From NCBI GenBank assembly GCA_902168255.1, contig CABHON010000007.1, positions 1 through 64,000 of the forward strand: a DNA stretch of 64,000 nucleotides, read 5' to 3'. Under the pieces are notes generated by a model. The model saw nothing but the letters and a program-made list of their open reading frames with translations. It did not search any database and was not told the origin of the DNA. Positions 19,034 through 27,620 of the stretch are shown piece by piece (the first letter of the stretch is position 1; each line of letters opens with the position of its first letter). Made by a program: the position numbers and the translations under genes. This DNA comes from an uncultured Legionella sp. (lineage in GTDB: Bacteria > Pseudomonadota > Gammaproteobacteria > Legionellales > Legionellaceae).

Positions 19034-20617
19034 ATGCAAGGCAATGGTAAATTAGGTCTAGGATTATGGTCATTAATCTGCCTAGGTATCAGTTCAATTA
19101 TTGGTAGTGGATGGCTTTTTTCCGCTTATCGAACAGCCCAAACGGCAGCAAGTGGTGCTCTTTTTGCGTGGCTGATTGGCGGATTCATCGTTCTATTAGT
19201 AGCCTTAGTTATTGCCGAAATTGCTACACTTTATCCTAAAAGAGGGTTATTTGGCCGGGCTTTAGCACTTTCTCATAATAAAGATATGGGCTATGTTACT
19301 GCGCTTGCTAACTGGTTTGGTATCGTTGCTACCATTCCCACTGAAGCAATGGCTACTGTGCAATATTTATCAAAAGCTTATCCTTCCTGGAATATTTATT
19401 TCTTCATGGATGGTGATTTAACTCGCCTTGGATTAGGTTTAGTTTCCTTTATTATTTTGCTATATGCGTTAGCTAATTTCTGGGGCGCGCGTCTTCTTGC
19501 CCGCTCAAATAATATTATTACGCTTTTTAAAGTAGTTGTACCTATTATTACTGCTATTACTATTCTTTTAGCAGCATTTCATCCTGGAAATTTCACTGTG
19601 GATGGCGGAAAATTTTTACCTTATGGTTCAGGCAGTATTTTAACCGCTATTATGACAGGCGGTATTATTTATGCTTTCAATGGTTTCCAAACTATTGCGA
19701 GCTTTTGTTCTGAAGCAAGAAACCCTAAAAGAGATATTCCTCTAGCCTTAGCCATTGCAATTTTTGTTTCTCTTGCTGTTTATCTTTTATTACAAACTGC
19801 ATTCATTGGTGGTGTGCCTACTGATATGTTAGCAAATGGGTGGAAAGGATTATCTTTTCAATCACCGATTGTTGAATTATCTTCCTTGCTTGGTTTAAAC
19901 GTAATTAGTTTATTTCTCTATGTTGATGCTTGTATTAGCCCCTCAGGCACAGGTATTGTTTACGTAGGAGCAACAGGCCGCATGTTAACGGCCATGGCCC
20001 AAGAAAAACAAGCACCTGCTTTTTTTGATAATATTCACCCTACCTTTAATTTCTCACGACGTTCTCTTGCTTTTAACATCATATTGTCATTGATTCTTTT
20101 ATGGTTTTTCCGTAGTTGGGAATCCTTAGTTGTTATTGTGAGTATGTTTCACACCGTATCTTATCTCGCTTGTCCATTAGCAATGATGCGTTTGAGAATA
20201 ACCGAGCCTCATAAAGAACGTCCATTTAGACTACCTTTTGCTAAAGTAATATGCCCTGCCGTTTTCTTGTTTGTTACCATATTGTTCTGTTTAGCACCTG
20301 AGAAAGATCTCATTTTGGTTACCACTGTGTTGCTAATCTTTTACGTCATGTACATTTTCATTTCTAACCAAGGTAAACTTCCTGAAATGATTCAAGCTTT
20401 TCGTCGCAGCTATAATCTTATTTTATACTTTGTTGTATTAGCCATCTTAGGATTATTAGGCGATCCAAATGGTGAAAGCTTAGAAATTATTTCAGGTACA
20501 GCATTTTATATTCTTTCCGCTATTACTGGTTTAGTATTCTACTATTGGTTGGTTTATAGTGATCTTCCTATACCTCATGTCATTTCAGACTCTGTTACAT
20601 CAGAAGTAAATACCTGA
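19034..20617 (+). CDS. APC-superfamily amino-acid permease
   Basis: The 527-residue inner-membrane transporter has about twelve to thirteen hydrophobic helices. The first carries the APC signature GISSIIGSGWLFSAYRTA, with the unwound G-S-G substrate-binding segment, and a later EARNPKRDIPLA loop is conserved in amino-acid/polyamine-organocation permeases. The substrate is not evident; the closest general group is the YjeH/aspartate-proton-type APC permeases. It stands alone behind its own promoter and is followed by a strong hairpin. Confidence 0.88.
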   Translation: MQGNGKLGLGLWSLICLGISSIIGSGWLFSAYRTAQTAASGALFAWLIGGFIVLLVALVIAEIATLYPKRGLFGRALALSHNKDMGYVTALANWFGIVATIPTEAMATVQYLSKAYPSWNIYFFMDGDLTRLGLGLVSFIILLYALANFWGARLLARSNNIITLFKVVVPIITAITILLAAFHPGNFTVDGGKFLPYGSGSILTAIMTGGIIYAFNGFQTIASFCSEARNPKRDIPLALAIAIFVSLAVYLLLQTAFIGGVPTDMLANGWKGLSFQSPIVELSSLLGLNVISLFLYVDACISPSGTGIVYVGATGRMLTAMAQEKQAPAFFDNIHPTFNFSRRSLAFNIILSLILLWFFRSWESLVVIVSMFHTVSYLACPLAMMRLRITEPHKERPFRLPFAKVICPAVFLFVTILFCLAPEKDLILVTTVLLIFYVMYIFISNQGKLPEMIQAFRRSYNLILYFVVLAILGLLGDPNGESLEIISGTAFYILSAITGLVFYYWLVYSDLPIPHVISDSVTSEVNT

Positions 20618-20631
20618 TTCTCAAGCCAAAA

Positions 20632-20656
20632 GTGGGATGAATATCATTCGTCCCAC
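20632..20656 (+). terminator. Hairpin after the permease gene
   Basis: GTGGGATGAAT (20632-20642), loop ATC, ATTCGTCCCAC (20646-20656): an 11-bp stem with one G-U pair and a 3-nt loop, starting 15 bp after the stop. The following sequence is AT-rich but has no clean T-run, so termination is likely but may be inefficient. Confidence 0.6.
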
Positions 20657-20815
20657 CATTGTTAATATTTCTCTCGTCTTACCCTCCACTTTCCAAGAAA
20701 ACTTTATTCTAATCAGTTTTTTGGATTTCAAACTAATCAATCCTATCTCATTTAGTTTATTTGGAAATATCAAAACATCAACAAATTATAAATCACTAGT
20801 CCTACTTTTAAAATT

Positions 20816-20976
20816 AGACTTCTTTCGAAACTCAATTTTATGTGATCAAAGGGATAAGAAATCTATTGTTTTTTACTGAAAATAAATCTCCCATGGAGCC
20901 GTCATTGCGAGGAGCGGTATGACGTAGCGATAGCGGAGTCATAAAGCGACGTGGCAATCCAGAAAAAAATCTAGCC
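20816..20976. repeat. Left arm of about 155-bp inverted repeat (REP-like) around an IS element
   Basis: From AGACTTCTTTCG to ATCTAGCC this arm repeats inverted at 21891-22046. The arms differ by a 4-nt TGAT indel and a handful of substitutions. It contains the widespread motif GTCATTGCGAGGAGC and GCGACGTGGCAATCCAG, typical of dispersed palindromic repeats in many intracellular bacteria. No gene lies in 20657-20816. Confidence 0.85.
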
Positions 20977-21022
20977 AATTCGTAAAAAATCAGGTAAAAC
21001 GCTTTTTTTGAGGCGTTTTATT

Positions 21023-21848
21023 ATGAAACATGAACAACTTAATAAACTAAAAGATGAAGCCTTTCGCCGATTGACGGGCGTGAAGCGTAATACATTTAAC
21101 TCTATGGTTGAGATACTAAAAGAATCAAAACAAGAACAAAAATATCGTGGTGGACGAAAAAAGAAATTAAGCATAGAAGATCAGTTGTTAATGGCGTTGG
21201 AATATTTACGAGAGTATCGCACTTATTTTCATGTGGCGACCAATTATGGCATCAGCGAAAGCAATGCGTATAAATGCATTCGCTGGATAGAAAATACACT
21301 TATCAAACATCCCAATTTTTCATTGCCTGGAAGAAAAGCGTTATTAAAAAGTGATATGGAATATAGCGTGGTCTTAATTGACGCCACGGAATCCCCCATC
21401 GAACGTCCTAAAAAAAACAGCGCTACTTCTACTCAGGCAAGAAAAAAAGACACACGTTAAAAAGCCAGCTTGTTGTCGATAAAGAGAGTAAAAAAATTAT
21501 TTGTACGAGTTTTTCTAATGGGAAAAAGCATGATTTTCGATTATTTAAAGAATCCAACATTCATCTTCATCCCAATAGCACCACGGTGTAGAGACTGGTT
21601 ATCAAGGTCTTCAAAAAATACACGCTAAGACAGAAATTCCTAAAAAGAAAACAAAGAAAAACCCATTAACGGCCGAGGATAAAAAAAATAATCGTGCTTT
21701 ATCAAGTAAACGAGTATTTAACGAAAATGTTATTGGCGTACTTAAACGTTTTAAAATTATTGCGAATCGTTATAGGAATCGTCGAAAAAGATTTTCATTA
21801 CGATTTAATCTCATTGCAGCCATTTATAATTTTGAAATTGGTATGTAA
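21023..21848 (+). pseudogene. IS5-family (DDE_Tnp_4) transposase, broken
   Basis: The first part (ATG 21023 to 21460) reads as a helix-turn-helix region (LTGVKRNTFNSMVEIL, LEYLREYRTYFHVATNYGIS) and the first DDE motif LIDATESPIERPKK. At the A8 run 21410-21417 a -1 shift is needed to continue into YFYSGKKKRHTLKSQLVVD. This may be the programmed frameshift common in IS5 relatives. A stop at 21589-21591 with a frame loss then disrupts it, after which the C-terminal part (GYQGLQKIHAKTEIPKKKTK, LKRFKIIANRYRNRRKRF) is intact to 21848. A hairpin (20996-21002/21013-21019) precedes the start. The element is probably immobile unless supplied in trans. Confidence 0.85.
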
Positions 21849-21890
21849 TTTGTGGGATAAAATTGAGTAAAAATGGATTATTCACAGATT

Positions 21891-22046
21891 GGTTAGATTT
21901 TTTCTGGATTGCCACGTCGCTTTATGACTCCGCTATCGCTACGTCATGCCGCTCCTCGCAATGACGGCTCCGTGGGAGATTCATTTTCAGTAAAAAACAA
22001 TAGATTTCTTGTCCCTTTGCATAAAATTGAGTTTCGAAAGAAGTCT
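21891..22046. repeat. Right arm of about 155-bp inverted repeat around the IS element
   Basis: Inverted copy of 20816-20976. The similarity of the two arms continues inward past the REP-like part: CTAGCCAATTCGTAAAAAATC on the left against CTAACCAATCTGTGAATAATC on the right, the latter read on the minus strand. These inner ends are the probable terminal inverted repeats of the IS itself. Confidence 0.85.
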
Positions 22047-22210
22047 ATTCTGTTTGTTACCACCACTTTTTATCTTTCCATTAAATACAAAGATAAGAAA
22101 TTTCTGAAAAACTTTCATCATTTTTATATATAATTTGATGTTTTATATTTATAATGCAATTTGTTTACTCATTTAATTCAATAATGTTTTATTGTGATAA
22201 AGGAATAAAA

Positions 22211-22303
22211 ATGACTCTTACTAAAATTGATGAAAGAAAAGGATTAGTTCAAACCTACTGGAAAGATGTTCGTGAAAGAGTAGCATCTGTTGATGCTGTT
22301 TGA
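22211..22303 (+). pseudogene. Possible gene remnant, 30-codon open frame
   Basis: A ribosome site (AAAGGA, 22199-22204) precedes ATG 22211. The frame reads MTLTKIDERKGLVQTYWKDV and then RERVASVDAV before TGA. The start looks like that of a real soluble protein, with normal codon use, but it ends at once. I have a vague memory of longer Legionellales hypothetical proteins with this kind of N-terminus, without certainty. It is most likely a truncated 5' end next to the mobile element. Confidence 0.4.
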
Positions 22304-22602
22304 ATAAACCTTTTTGAGTTTAAAAAGATTGACCGTAAGTAGGAAAGCGGACTTTGTGCCCTGAAGTACCGGCAGTTCTTTCATAAGACTTCGAAAGGTG
22401 TCGATACCTTAACTACAAAACTTCATGCTAACCGAAAAGATGAGTGCAGGCCTTAGCCTAAAGGGAAAAGCCACCCCTTGTTGTTGCTTCGTGATAATAC
22501 CCAACTCAATCGCACTTTAGCTTGTTTATTTGTCCACGCAACACAATGCTTTCTTACAGCATGAAAGCTGTGAAAGATTAATTTGCATTAAATGTTCATT
22601 GC
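22304..22602. other. Non-coding or decayed stretch, richer in G+C
   Basis: No intact gene. One plus-strand frame from TTTGAGTTTAAAAAG reads protein-like segments (LCALKYRQFFHKTSKGVDTL, TTKLHANRKDECRP, LLLLRDNTQLNRTLACLF) interrupted by stops, which suggests a decayed gene. Small dyads such as CTTTC-(10 nt)-GAAAG and the palindrome-like GGTGTCGATACC are present. I cannot assign it to a known RNA or IS. Confidence 0.35.
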
Positions 22603-23262
22603 TCACTCAAGAACTACCCCCCTTTCCCTTTGCTCATTATCTCTATTATTTACAACACTCATAGAATTCAATATGTCAGTCGGAGATATTGGTGCAGGTC
22701 TTGAAAAAAACTTAGAAGACATCTTCAAATTATTTTGATGCTTAAGATTACCTGTCATTGCTATAATCGTATGCATTAAAGACTCATCAGGGAGTTTAGC
22801 AAATAAAGTACGCTGCTGGCTTGCCTGGTATATAAGGCGAGCATTTTTACATACTTCATGAGCAGATCGCTTTAAAGCGGTAGAAAATACTTCCAAATTA
22901 AGCGTTAAACCAAGAGACGTTCTTTTTCCATTCCAATCATAGTGTGCCGTTTGTTGCGCACAAGTCGTATATTTATTATATATAAGAGACCATGTTCTCT
23001 GTGTAACAATGTAATGATAGAAGATATCATCCCCTTCAGAAAAACCGCTGACATCCACCTTTACAGAAAAGTTTGTACCTATAGTATCAAATATAATGCC
23101 TAATACTTCTCCTGCATTATTTTTTTTCACCTGAAATTTTTCTTCTGATACACCTGCTGCGTGTAAACAAATTTTAAATTGCTCAATGCTTTGGCTACCC
23201 ATTAACTTCATATCAAAGAAAAACTCTGAACTCTCTACTCTAAACAAACCTGACATACTCAT
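22603..23262 (-). CDS. Hypothetical protein with F-box-like C-terminal motif
   Basis: The protein is 219 residues, with no signal peptide and no membrane helix. I do not recognise the family. The N-terminal two thirds is a mixed alpha/beta soluble region (VKVDVSGFSEGDDIFYHYIV). Near residue 160 the segment LFAKLPDESLMHTIIAMTGN resembles the start of an F-box (L-P-D-E-x-L-x-x-I). The tail is polar. F-box-like segments are known in Dot/Icm effectors, so this is a weak effector candidate. It stands next to mobile-element debris and has no operon partner. Confidence 0.55.
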   Translation of the reverse strand: MSMSGLFRVESSEFFFDMKLMGSQSIEQFKICLHAAGVSEEKFQVKKNNAGEVLGIIFDTIGTNFSVKVDVSGFSEGDDIFYHYIVTQRTWSLIYNKYTTCAQQTAHYDWNGKRTSLGLTLNLEVFSTALKRSAHEVCKNARLIYQASQQRTLFAKLPDESLMHTIIAMTGNLKHQNNLKMSSKFFSRPAPISPTDILNSMSVVNNRDNEQRERGVVLE

Positions 23263-23595
23263 TATTCAATTTCATCCGTATTAGTTTTAATTACCTATCT
23301 TGGGCAGAGCCATTAATTACTATTTTAATAGCTTCATTTTTTACATGAGTTGATTTTACCAAAAAAAGCTTAAGAAAAAGTTACAAGCAGAATGCATATT
23401 TAGTAGCCGCATGAATGACTCCCCATAAAGTCCCTCCAAGCATTTTATATTTGTTCTTGAGTCGAAGAGATTTTTTCGTCTAAAATTTTTCAAAATTAAT
23501 TGATAATTTTTTTCTTCAAGAAAGTTGCTACAGAAAAAATGTTTTTTAATGTGGAAGTGGGGTACACGCAAGGAAGCAAAAGCTCCTTGATGCAA
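23263..23595. other. Intergenic region without a supported gene
   Basis: This AT-rich spacer lies between two minus-strand genes. I see no coding frame with a ribosome site. Just after the stop of the 23596 gene, read on the minus strand, CAAGGAGC-TTTT-GCTTCCTTG (23568-23588) can form a bulged hairpin that may act as a terminator. It should also hold the promoter of the 219-residue hypothetical gene, but no clear hexamer pair stands out. Confidence 0.4.
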
Positions 23596-24090
23596 TTATG
23601 AAATGACACCAATATAAATATCCATACTGGCAGCAATAAGATCAGAGGCTCGTTCATCGTAAACTTCAATATCAGTTTGATAACGTCTTTTTCTCCCAAG
23701 TTCATTCGGTGTCATTTTCCAAATATTCATCCAGGCTTGGATAACAACATCGGGCATTTTACCTTGAGGGGTTGTGAATTTAATATAATTTCCGGATAAA
23801 ATAGTACAGTGGTGTAATTCTGGTGGACAGTTTTCTAAAGTAGAAACCTCTTCACCAAAAAAATAAGTATAATTGCCATGCTCATCGCTTTCATAATCTG
23901 TATAAACAGCAAGTGTTACACCTGGATTTTTACGATTTAAAATTCTGTCAGCAATATTTTCATGCCAATATCGTGCAATTAATGGCGTAATTTTATTAGT
24001 ATTTGGATCAAAACATTCTTGATTATTTGTTCTCACGGAAAGTCCAACCACATACCGATTTATTTCTTGATGAATCAATTTTTTTTGCAT
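23596..24090 (-). CDS. GyrI/AraC-effector-binding-domain protein
   Basis: A 164-residue stand-alone effector-binding domain of the GyrI-like type (PF06445/PF14526, as in Cass2 and the C-terminal part of Rob and BltR). The diagnostic features are YVVGLSVRTNN at the start, IARYWHEN, LAVYTDYESDEHGNYTYFFG, a loop with FTTPQGKMPDVVIQAWMNIW, and the terminal DIEVYDERASD...MDIYIGV. Such domains bind small cationic or aromatic ligands. There is no DNA-binding domain, so it may act as a ligand sequestering or resistance protein. The RND pump gene is 158 bp upstream on the same strand, with no visible link. Confidence 0.75.
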   Translation of the reverse strand: MQKKLIHQEINRYVVGLSVRTNNQECFDPNTNKITPLIARYWHENIADRILNRKNPGVTLAVYTDYESDEHGNYTYFFGEEVSTLENCPPELHHCTILSGNYIKFTTPQGKMPDVVIQAWMNIWKMTPNELGRKRRYQTDIEVYDERASDLIAASMDIYIGVIS

Positions 24091-24248
24091 AATGATGTAT
24101 TTAGTAATTTTGAATTACTTATTTTAATCATTATTATAGTTTTTAGTAAAGATTATAATGAATCGTACCATTTCAATTACTGTGAGAATTTATATAATAC
24201 ATCCAAACCAAAGGATACAGTTGTTACTATAGAGTCAAGCAATCTCTT

Positions 24249-27200
24249 TTAATGACCTGCACCCATTCGGGCTTTACCAATGTTTTTAAAGTGTTTACGT
24301 ATTTTTTGGCTCCAGTCATCAACATAGGTGTACACAACAGGAATTAGTACTAAGGTGAGAATTGTTGAGGTAATAATACCACCAATAATGGCTTGAGCCA
24401 TGGACATGCGTTGTTCTGCTCCTTCACCAATGCCTAAAGCAAGGGGAAGCATACCAAAAATCATCGCTAATGTGGTCATCAAAATGGGGCGCATTCGAAT
24501 TTTGCCAGCTTCTAACAACGCGGCTGTACGCTCCGTGCCTGAACGAATAGCCATGTTAGCAAAATCCACTAATAAGATAGCATTTTTCGTCACCAACCCC
24601 ATTAACATAATACAACCAATAACGGAAAACATATTGAAAGTACTACCGGTTATGAAAAGGGCTAAGAACACGCCAATGAGTGAAAGAGGTAAAGATACCA
24701 TTATGACTAATGGCTGCGTAAAACTAGCAAATTGTGATGCTAAAATTATATAAATAAAGATAATGCCTAAACCTAAGGAACTGGCCGCATATCCCACACT
24801 TTCACCCATTTTTTTAGTATTGCCTTCCGTGCTAAAAGTGTAACCTTGAGGTAAAGACATTTCACCGAGTTTTTTAAATAGAGCCATGCTGGCATCTCCT
24901 TCAGAAATACCGTGTGAGTTCGCTGAAACCGCTACCTGTCGACGTAAGCCATAATGACTAATCACACTCGGCATGCTTCCTCGCTGAATCGCAACCAATT
25001 GTGAAAGAGGAATCATCAAAGGATTGCCGTTTTTATCAACATTGATACTGGGAACAGAAACATCACGAATGTTCTTCAATGCAGATCGATTTTTTCCACT
25101 TAACTGAATCACTACATCATAATTATTATCATCTGGTGCCAGCCACGTACTGACTGACTTAGTTGAAAACAAGGGCTGTAAAGCATTATAAATTGCTTCA
25201 GGCGTGACGCCTAAATCACTGGCAACGTCTCGGCGGATGATTAAATCAATAACCGGCTTATCAGATTTTAAGCTTGAATCGATATCCACCATACCTGGAA
25301 TAGTATGCATCACTTTTTCTACTTCTTGAGCTAACTCGTCTAGCTTTTGCAAACTGTCTCCACGAATATTAACCTGTATTCCTCGTTGAACACGTCCATT
25401 GGAATCGGTGTTTCCAACCATAATTTCCATGCCAGCAACATGTGCCAAACGTTCGCGAATCATATTCATTAATGTTTTTCCGCTATATTTACGGAATTTT
25501 TTATCTTTTAACTCAGCAAAAATTATCGCGCTATTATTTCCCATGGCCGTACTTGTATTGATAACGGCATAACTGTAATCTACATCCGACATTTGTTTTA
25601 AAATATGTTGGATTTGGAGGACTTTTTCAGAGGTATATCCTAAAGATGCACTTTCAGGTGCCGTCGCAACAATAGATACTTCACCTAAATCCGCATTGGG
25701 AATAAATTCTTTTCCGATAAATTTCAGTAAGAAAAAAGAGGAAATAAAAATAATGAGCGCCGCTATGAGGGTTTTTAAGCGATTCTTCAAACACCATAAA
25801 AGGATTTGTTGATATTTATTAGTGAAAATATCCAAGTGCGATTCTCGCCATGTGGTTAAACGTTTTAACCACGGTCGCTGCTGCTCTATGTCTAAATCAG
25901 GGTCATACCATAAACTAGATAGCATAGGATCTAAGGTATAACTAATAAACAAGGAAATGAGTACAGACACAGAAACAGTAATACCAAACTCATAAAACAT
26001 TCGTCCAATCATTCCCTCCATGTAGGCTACTGGTAAAAACACAGCAACAAGGGTTGACGTTGTTGCTAACACAGCTAAACCAATTTCTTTGGTTCCTTCT
26101 AAAGCCGCTTGATAGTGTGTTTTCCCTTGTAAAATATGGCGTGAAATATTTTCCCGAACCACAATCGCATCATCAATTAAAATACCAATCGATAAAGACA
26201 AAGCCATTAATGTGAGGTTATTGAGACTAAATCCGAATACTGCCATAGCAATAAACGCACCAATGACTGATATTGGTAAGGTTAAGGAAGTAATCACTGT
26301 ACTTCGCCAAGAGCTTAAAAACAAAAAGACAACCAGAATGGTTAAAACCGTCCCTTCTAAAATAGTCTCTTTGACATTATTTAAGGATCCAAGAATACCT
26401 TTAGCATTATCTTTAATGATTTTAACATGAATATCAGCGGGTAATTCTTTTTGAAGCCCCGTCACTCGTTCTTTGATGCGTGCAGCCACATCCACCGTAT
26501 TAGCATCATCGGTTTTAAGAATATCTACACCAATAGTAGGTTTGCCATCAATAAAAGCCGCATTATTAGCATCTGCCATACCGTCAACTACATTAGCCAC
26601 TTGCCCTAAGTGAATCACCTGCTCATTTCCTATAGGACCTTGGTGCCCTACCACAATTTTTTCAAAATCCGGAATGCGTTTTAATGAATTTTGTAATTGA
26701 ATATTAGTCTCGGTTGTTTTGCCACGCAATGTGCCAATGGGAAAATCTTGGTTGTCATTTTGCAACGCAGTCACAATATCATTAAGGCTAACGTGATAAT
26801 CCATTAATTTTTTAGGATCAATATTAATATTTACTTGGCGAACACGTTCACCGGCTACGTTAACTTGCCCAACACCTTGAACATCCTGTAATCGTTTTAA
26901 TATAACATTTTCAACCCAGCTCGATACTTCTTTTAATGAACGTTTTGCCGACTGCACGCTAATTGAAATAACGGGTTGCGCATCGGGATCAATTTGTCGT
27001 ACTTCAGGTATGCCAACATTCTCATTAAAGTTCCCTTGAATCATTCCCAATTGTTCGCGGACATGTTCTTCGTCGACGTTCGCATCGGTATCTAAATTAA
27101 ATTTTACTACAACAACGGACTGACCTTGGTAGGATTTGGAAGTAATAGAGTCAATCCCACCTAAGGTATTCATCGCATCTTCAATTTTTTCAGTAACGTC

Positions 27201-27383
27201 GTGTTCAACCGCTTTGGGTGAGGCATTAGGATATTCGGTGGTAATAATAACGACAGGCATATCCATATCAGGAAATTGCTGTACCTGCAATTTTTTGTAT
27301 GAAAAAATACCTAAAATAAGAATGGCCACCATCATCATGGTAGCAAAAATAGGATTATGAATACTGACGCGTGTGAACCACAT
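24249..27383 (-). CDS. RND multidrug efflux permease (HAE1/AcrB type)
   Basis: This inner-membrane proton-drug antiporter of about 1044 residues has the expected 12-helix layout with two large periplasmic loops. Features visible are the N-terminal VSIHNPIFATMMMVAILILG, the helix-4 proton relay ALSLSIGILIDDAIVVREN with its aspartate pair, and the second-half GLVTKNAILLVDFAN and IRMRPILMTTLAMIFGMLPL. The frame extends to a GTG at 27401, but ATG 27383 (MWFTRVSIHNP) matches the usual RND start. Neither has a clear ribosome site. No membrane-fusion partner or TolC-like gene is adjacent, so it must borrow them. A palindrome lies just upstream. Confidence 0.92.
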   Translation of the reverse strand: MWFTRVSIHNPIFATMMMVAILILGIFSYKKLQVQQFPDMDMPVVIITTEYPNASPKAVEHDVTEKIEDAMNTLGGIDSITSKSYQGQSVVVVKFNLDTDANVDEEHVREQLGMIQGNFNENVGIPEVRQIDPDAQPVISISVQSAKRSLKEVSSWVENVILKRLQDVQGVGQVNVAGERVRQVNINIDPKKLMDYHVSLNDIVTALQNDNQDFPIGTLRGKTTETNIQLQNSLKRIPDFEKIVVGHQGPIGNEQVIHLGQVANVVDGMADANNAAFIDGKPTIGVDILKTDDANTVDVAARIKERVTGLQKELPADIHVKIIKDNAKGILGSLNNVKETILEGTVLTILVVFLFLSSWRSTVITSLTLPISVIGAFIAMAVFGFSLNNLTLMALSLSIGILIDDAIVVRENISRHILQGKTHYQAALEGTKEIGLAVLATTSTLVAVFLPVAYMEGMIGRMFYEFGITVSVSVLISLFISYTLDPMLSSLWYDPDLDIEQQRPWLKRLTTWRESHLDIFTNKYQQILLWCLKNRLKTLIAALIIFISSFFLLKFIGKEFIPNADLGEVSIVATAPESASLGYTSEKVLQIQHILKQMSDVDYSYAVINTSTAMGNNSAIIFAELKDKKFRKYSGKTLMNMIRERLAHVAGMEIMVGNTDSNGRVQRGIQVNIRGDSLQKLDELAQEVEKVMHTIPGMVDIDSSLKSDKPVIDLIIRRDVASDLGVTPEAIYNALQPLFSTKSVSTWLAPDDNNYDVVIQLSGKNRSALKNIRDVSVPSINVDKNGNPLMIPLSQLVAIQRGSMPSVISHYGLRRQVAVSANSHGISEGDASMALFKKLGEMSLPQGYTFSTEGNTKKMGESVGYAASSLGLGIIFIYIILASQFASFTQPLVIMVSLPLSLIGVFLALFITGSTFNMFSVIGCIMLMGLVTKNAILLVDFANMAIRSGTERTAALLEAGKIRMRPILMTTLAMIFGMLPLALGIGEGAEQRMSMAQAIIGGIITSTILTLVLIPVVYTYVDDWSQKIRKHFKNIGKARMGAGH

Positions 27384-27420
27384 AAGAAAGAATTCTAACA
27401 CACCGAAACAATAGGCGTAT

Positions 27421-27438
27421 ATAATTTTGTAAAATTAT
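27421..27438. promoter_or_regulatory. 18-bp palindrome upstream of the RND pump, possible operator
   Basis: ATAATTTT-GT-AAAATTAT has perfect 8-bp arms and a 2-bp centre, about 40 bp before the pump ATG and in the gap shared with proQ. Its size and place suit a dimeric repressor such as a TetR or MarR type. In AT-rich DNA such a dyad can also arise by chance. Confidence 0.35.
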
Positions 27439-27620
27439 CAAACAGAAGCAAAAACATCTTGATTTTAATACTAAAATCGAGTAATTTAGGTAGATTGAGC
27501 AAATTCATAGTTGCTTAATCAATTCCTCGCCTGGAAGGTAAGGAGTCTTCTTAATTAAAAGTATTAAGTGACTGAAGAATGCGGAAAAGGATGCGCATTT
27601 GTCGTCTGTATAGGTGTATT

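Noticed and set aside
22340-22520. Group II intron or other structured RNA in the G/C-rich debris
   Set aside because: A GTGCCC-like 5' end was considered, but there is no domain V hairpin and no catalytic triad-bearing stem; the dyads are short.
23356-23705. Two overlapping minus-strand frames of 69-79 codons near 23.5 kb
   Set aside because: No conserved pattern, one overlaps the effector-binding-domain gene out of frame, and the other has no start signal.
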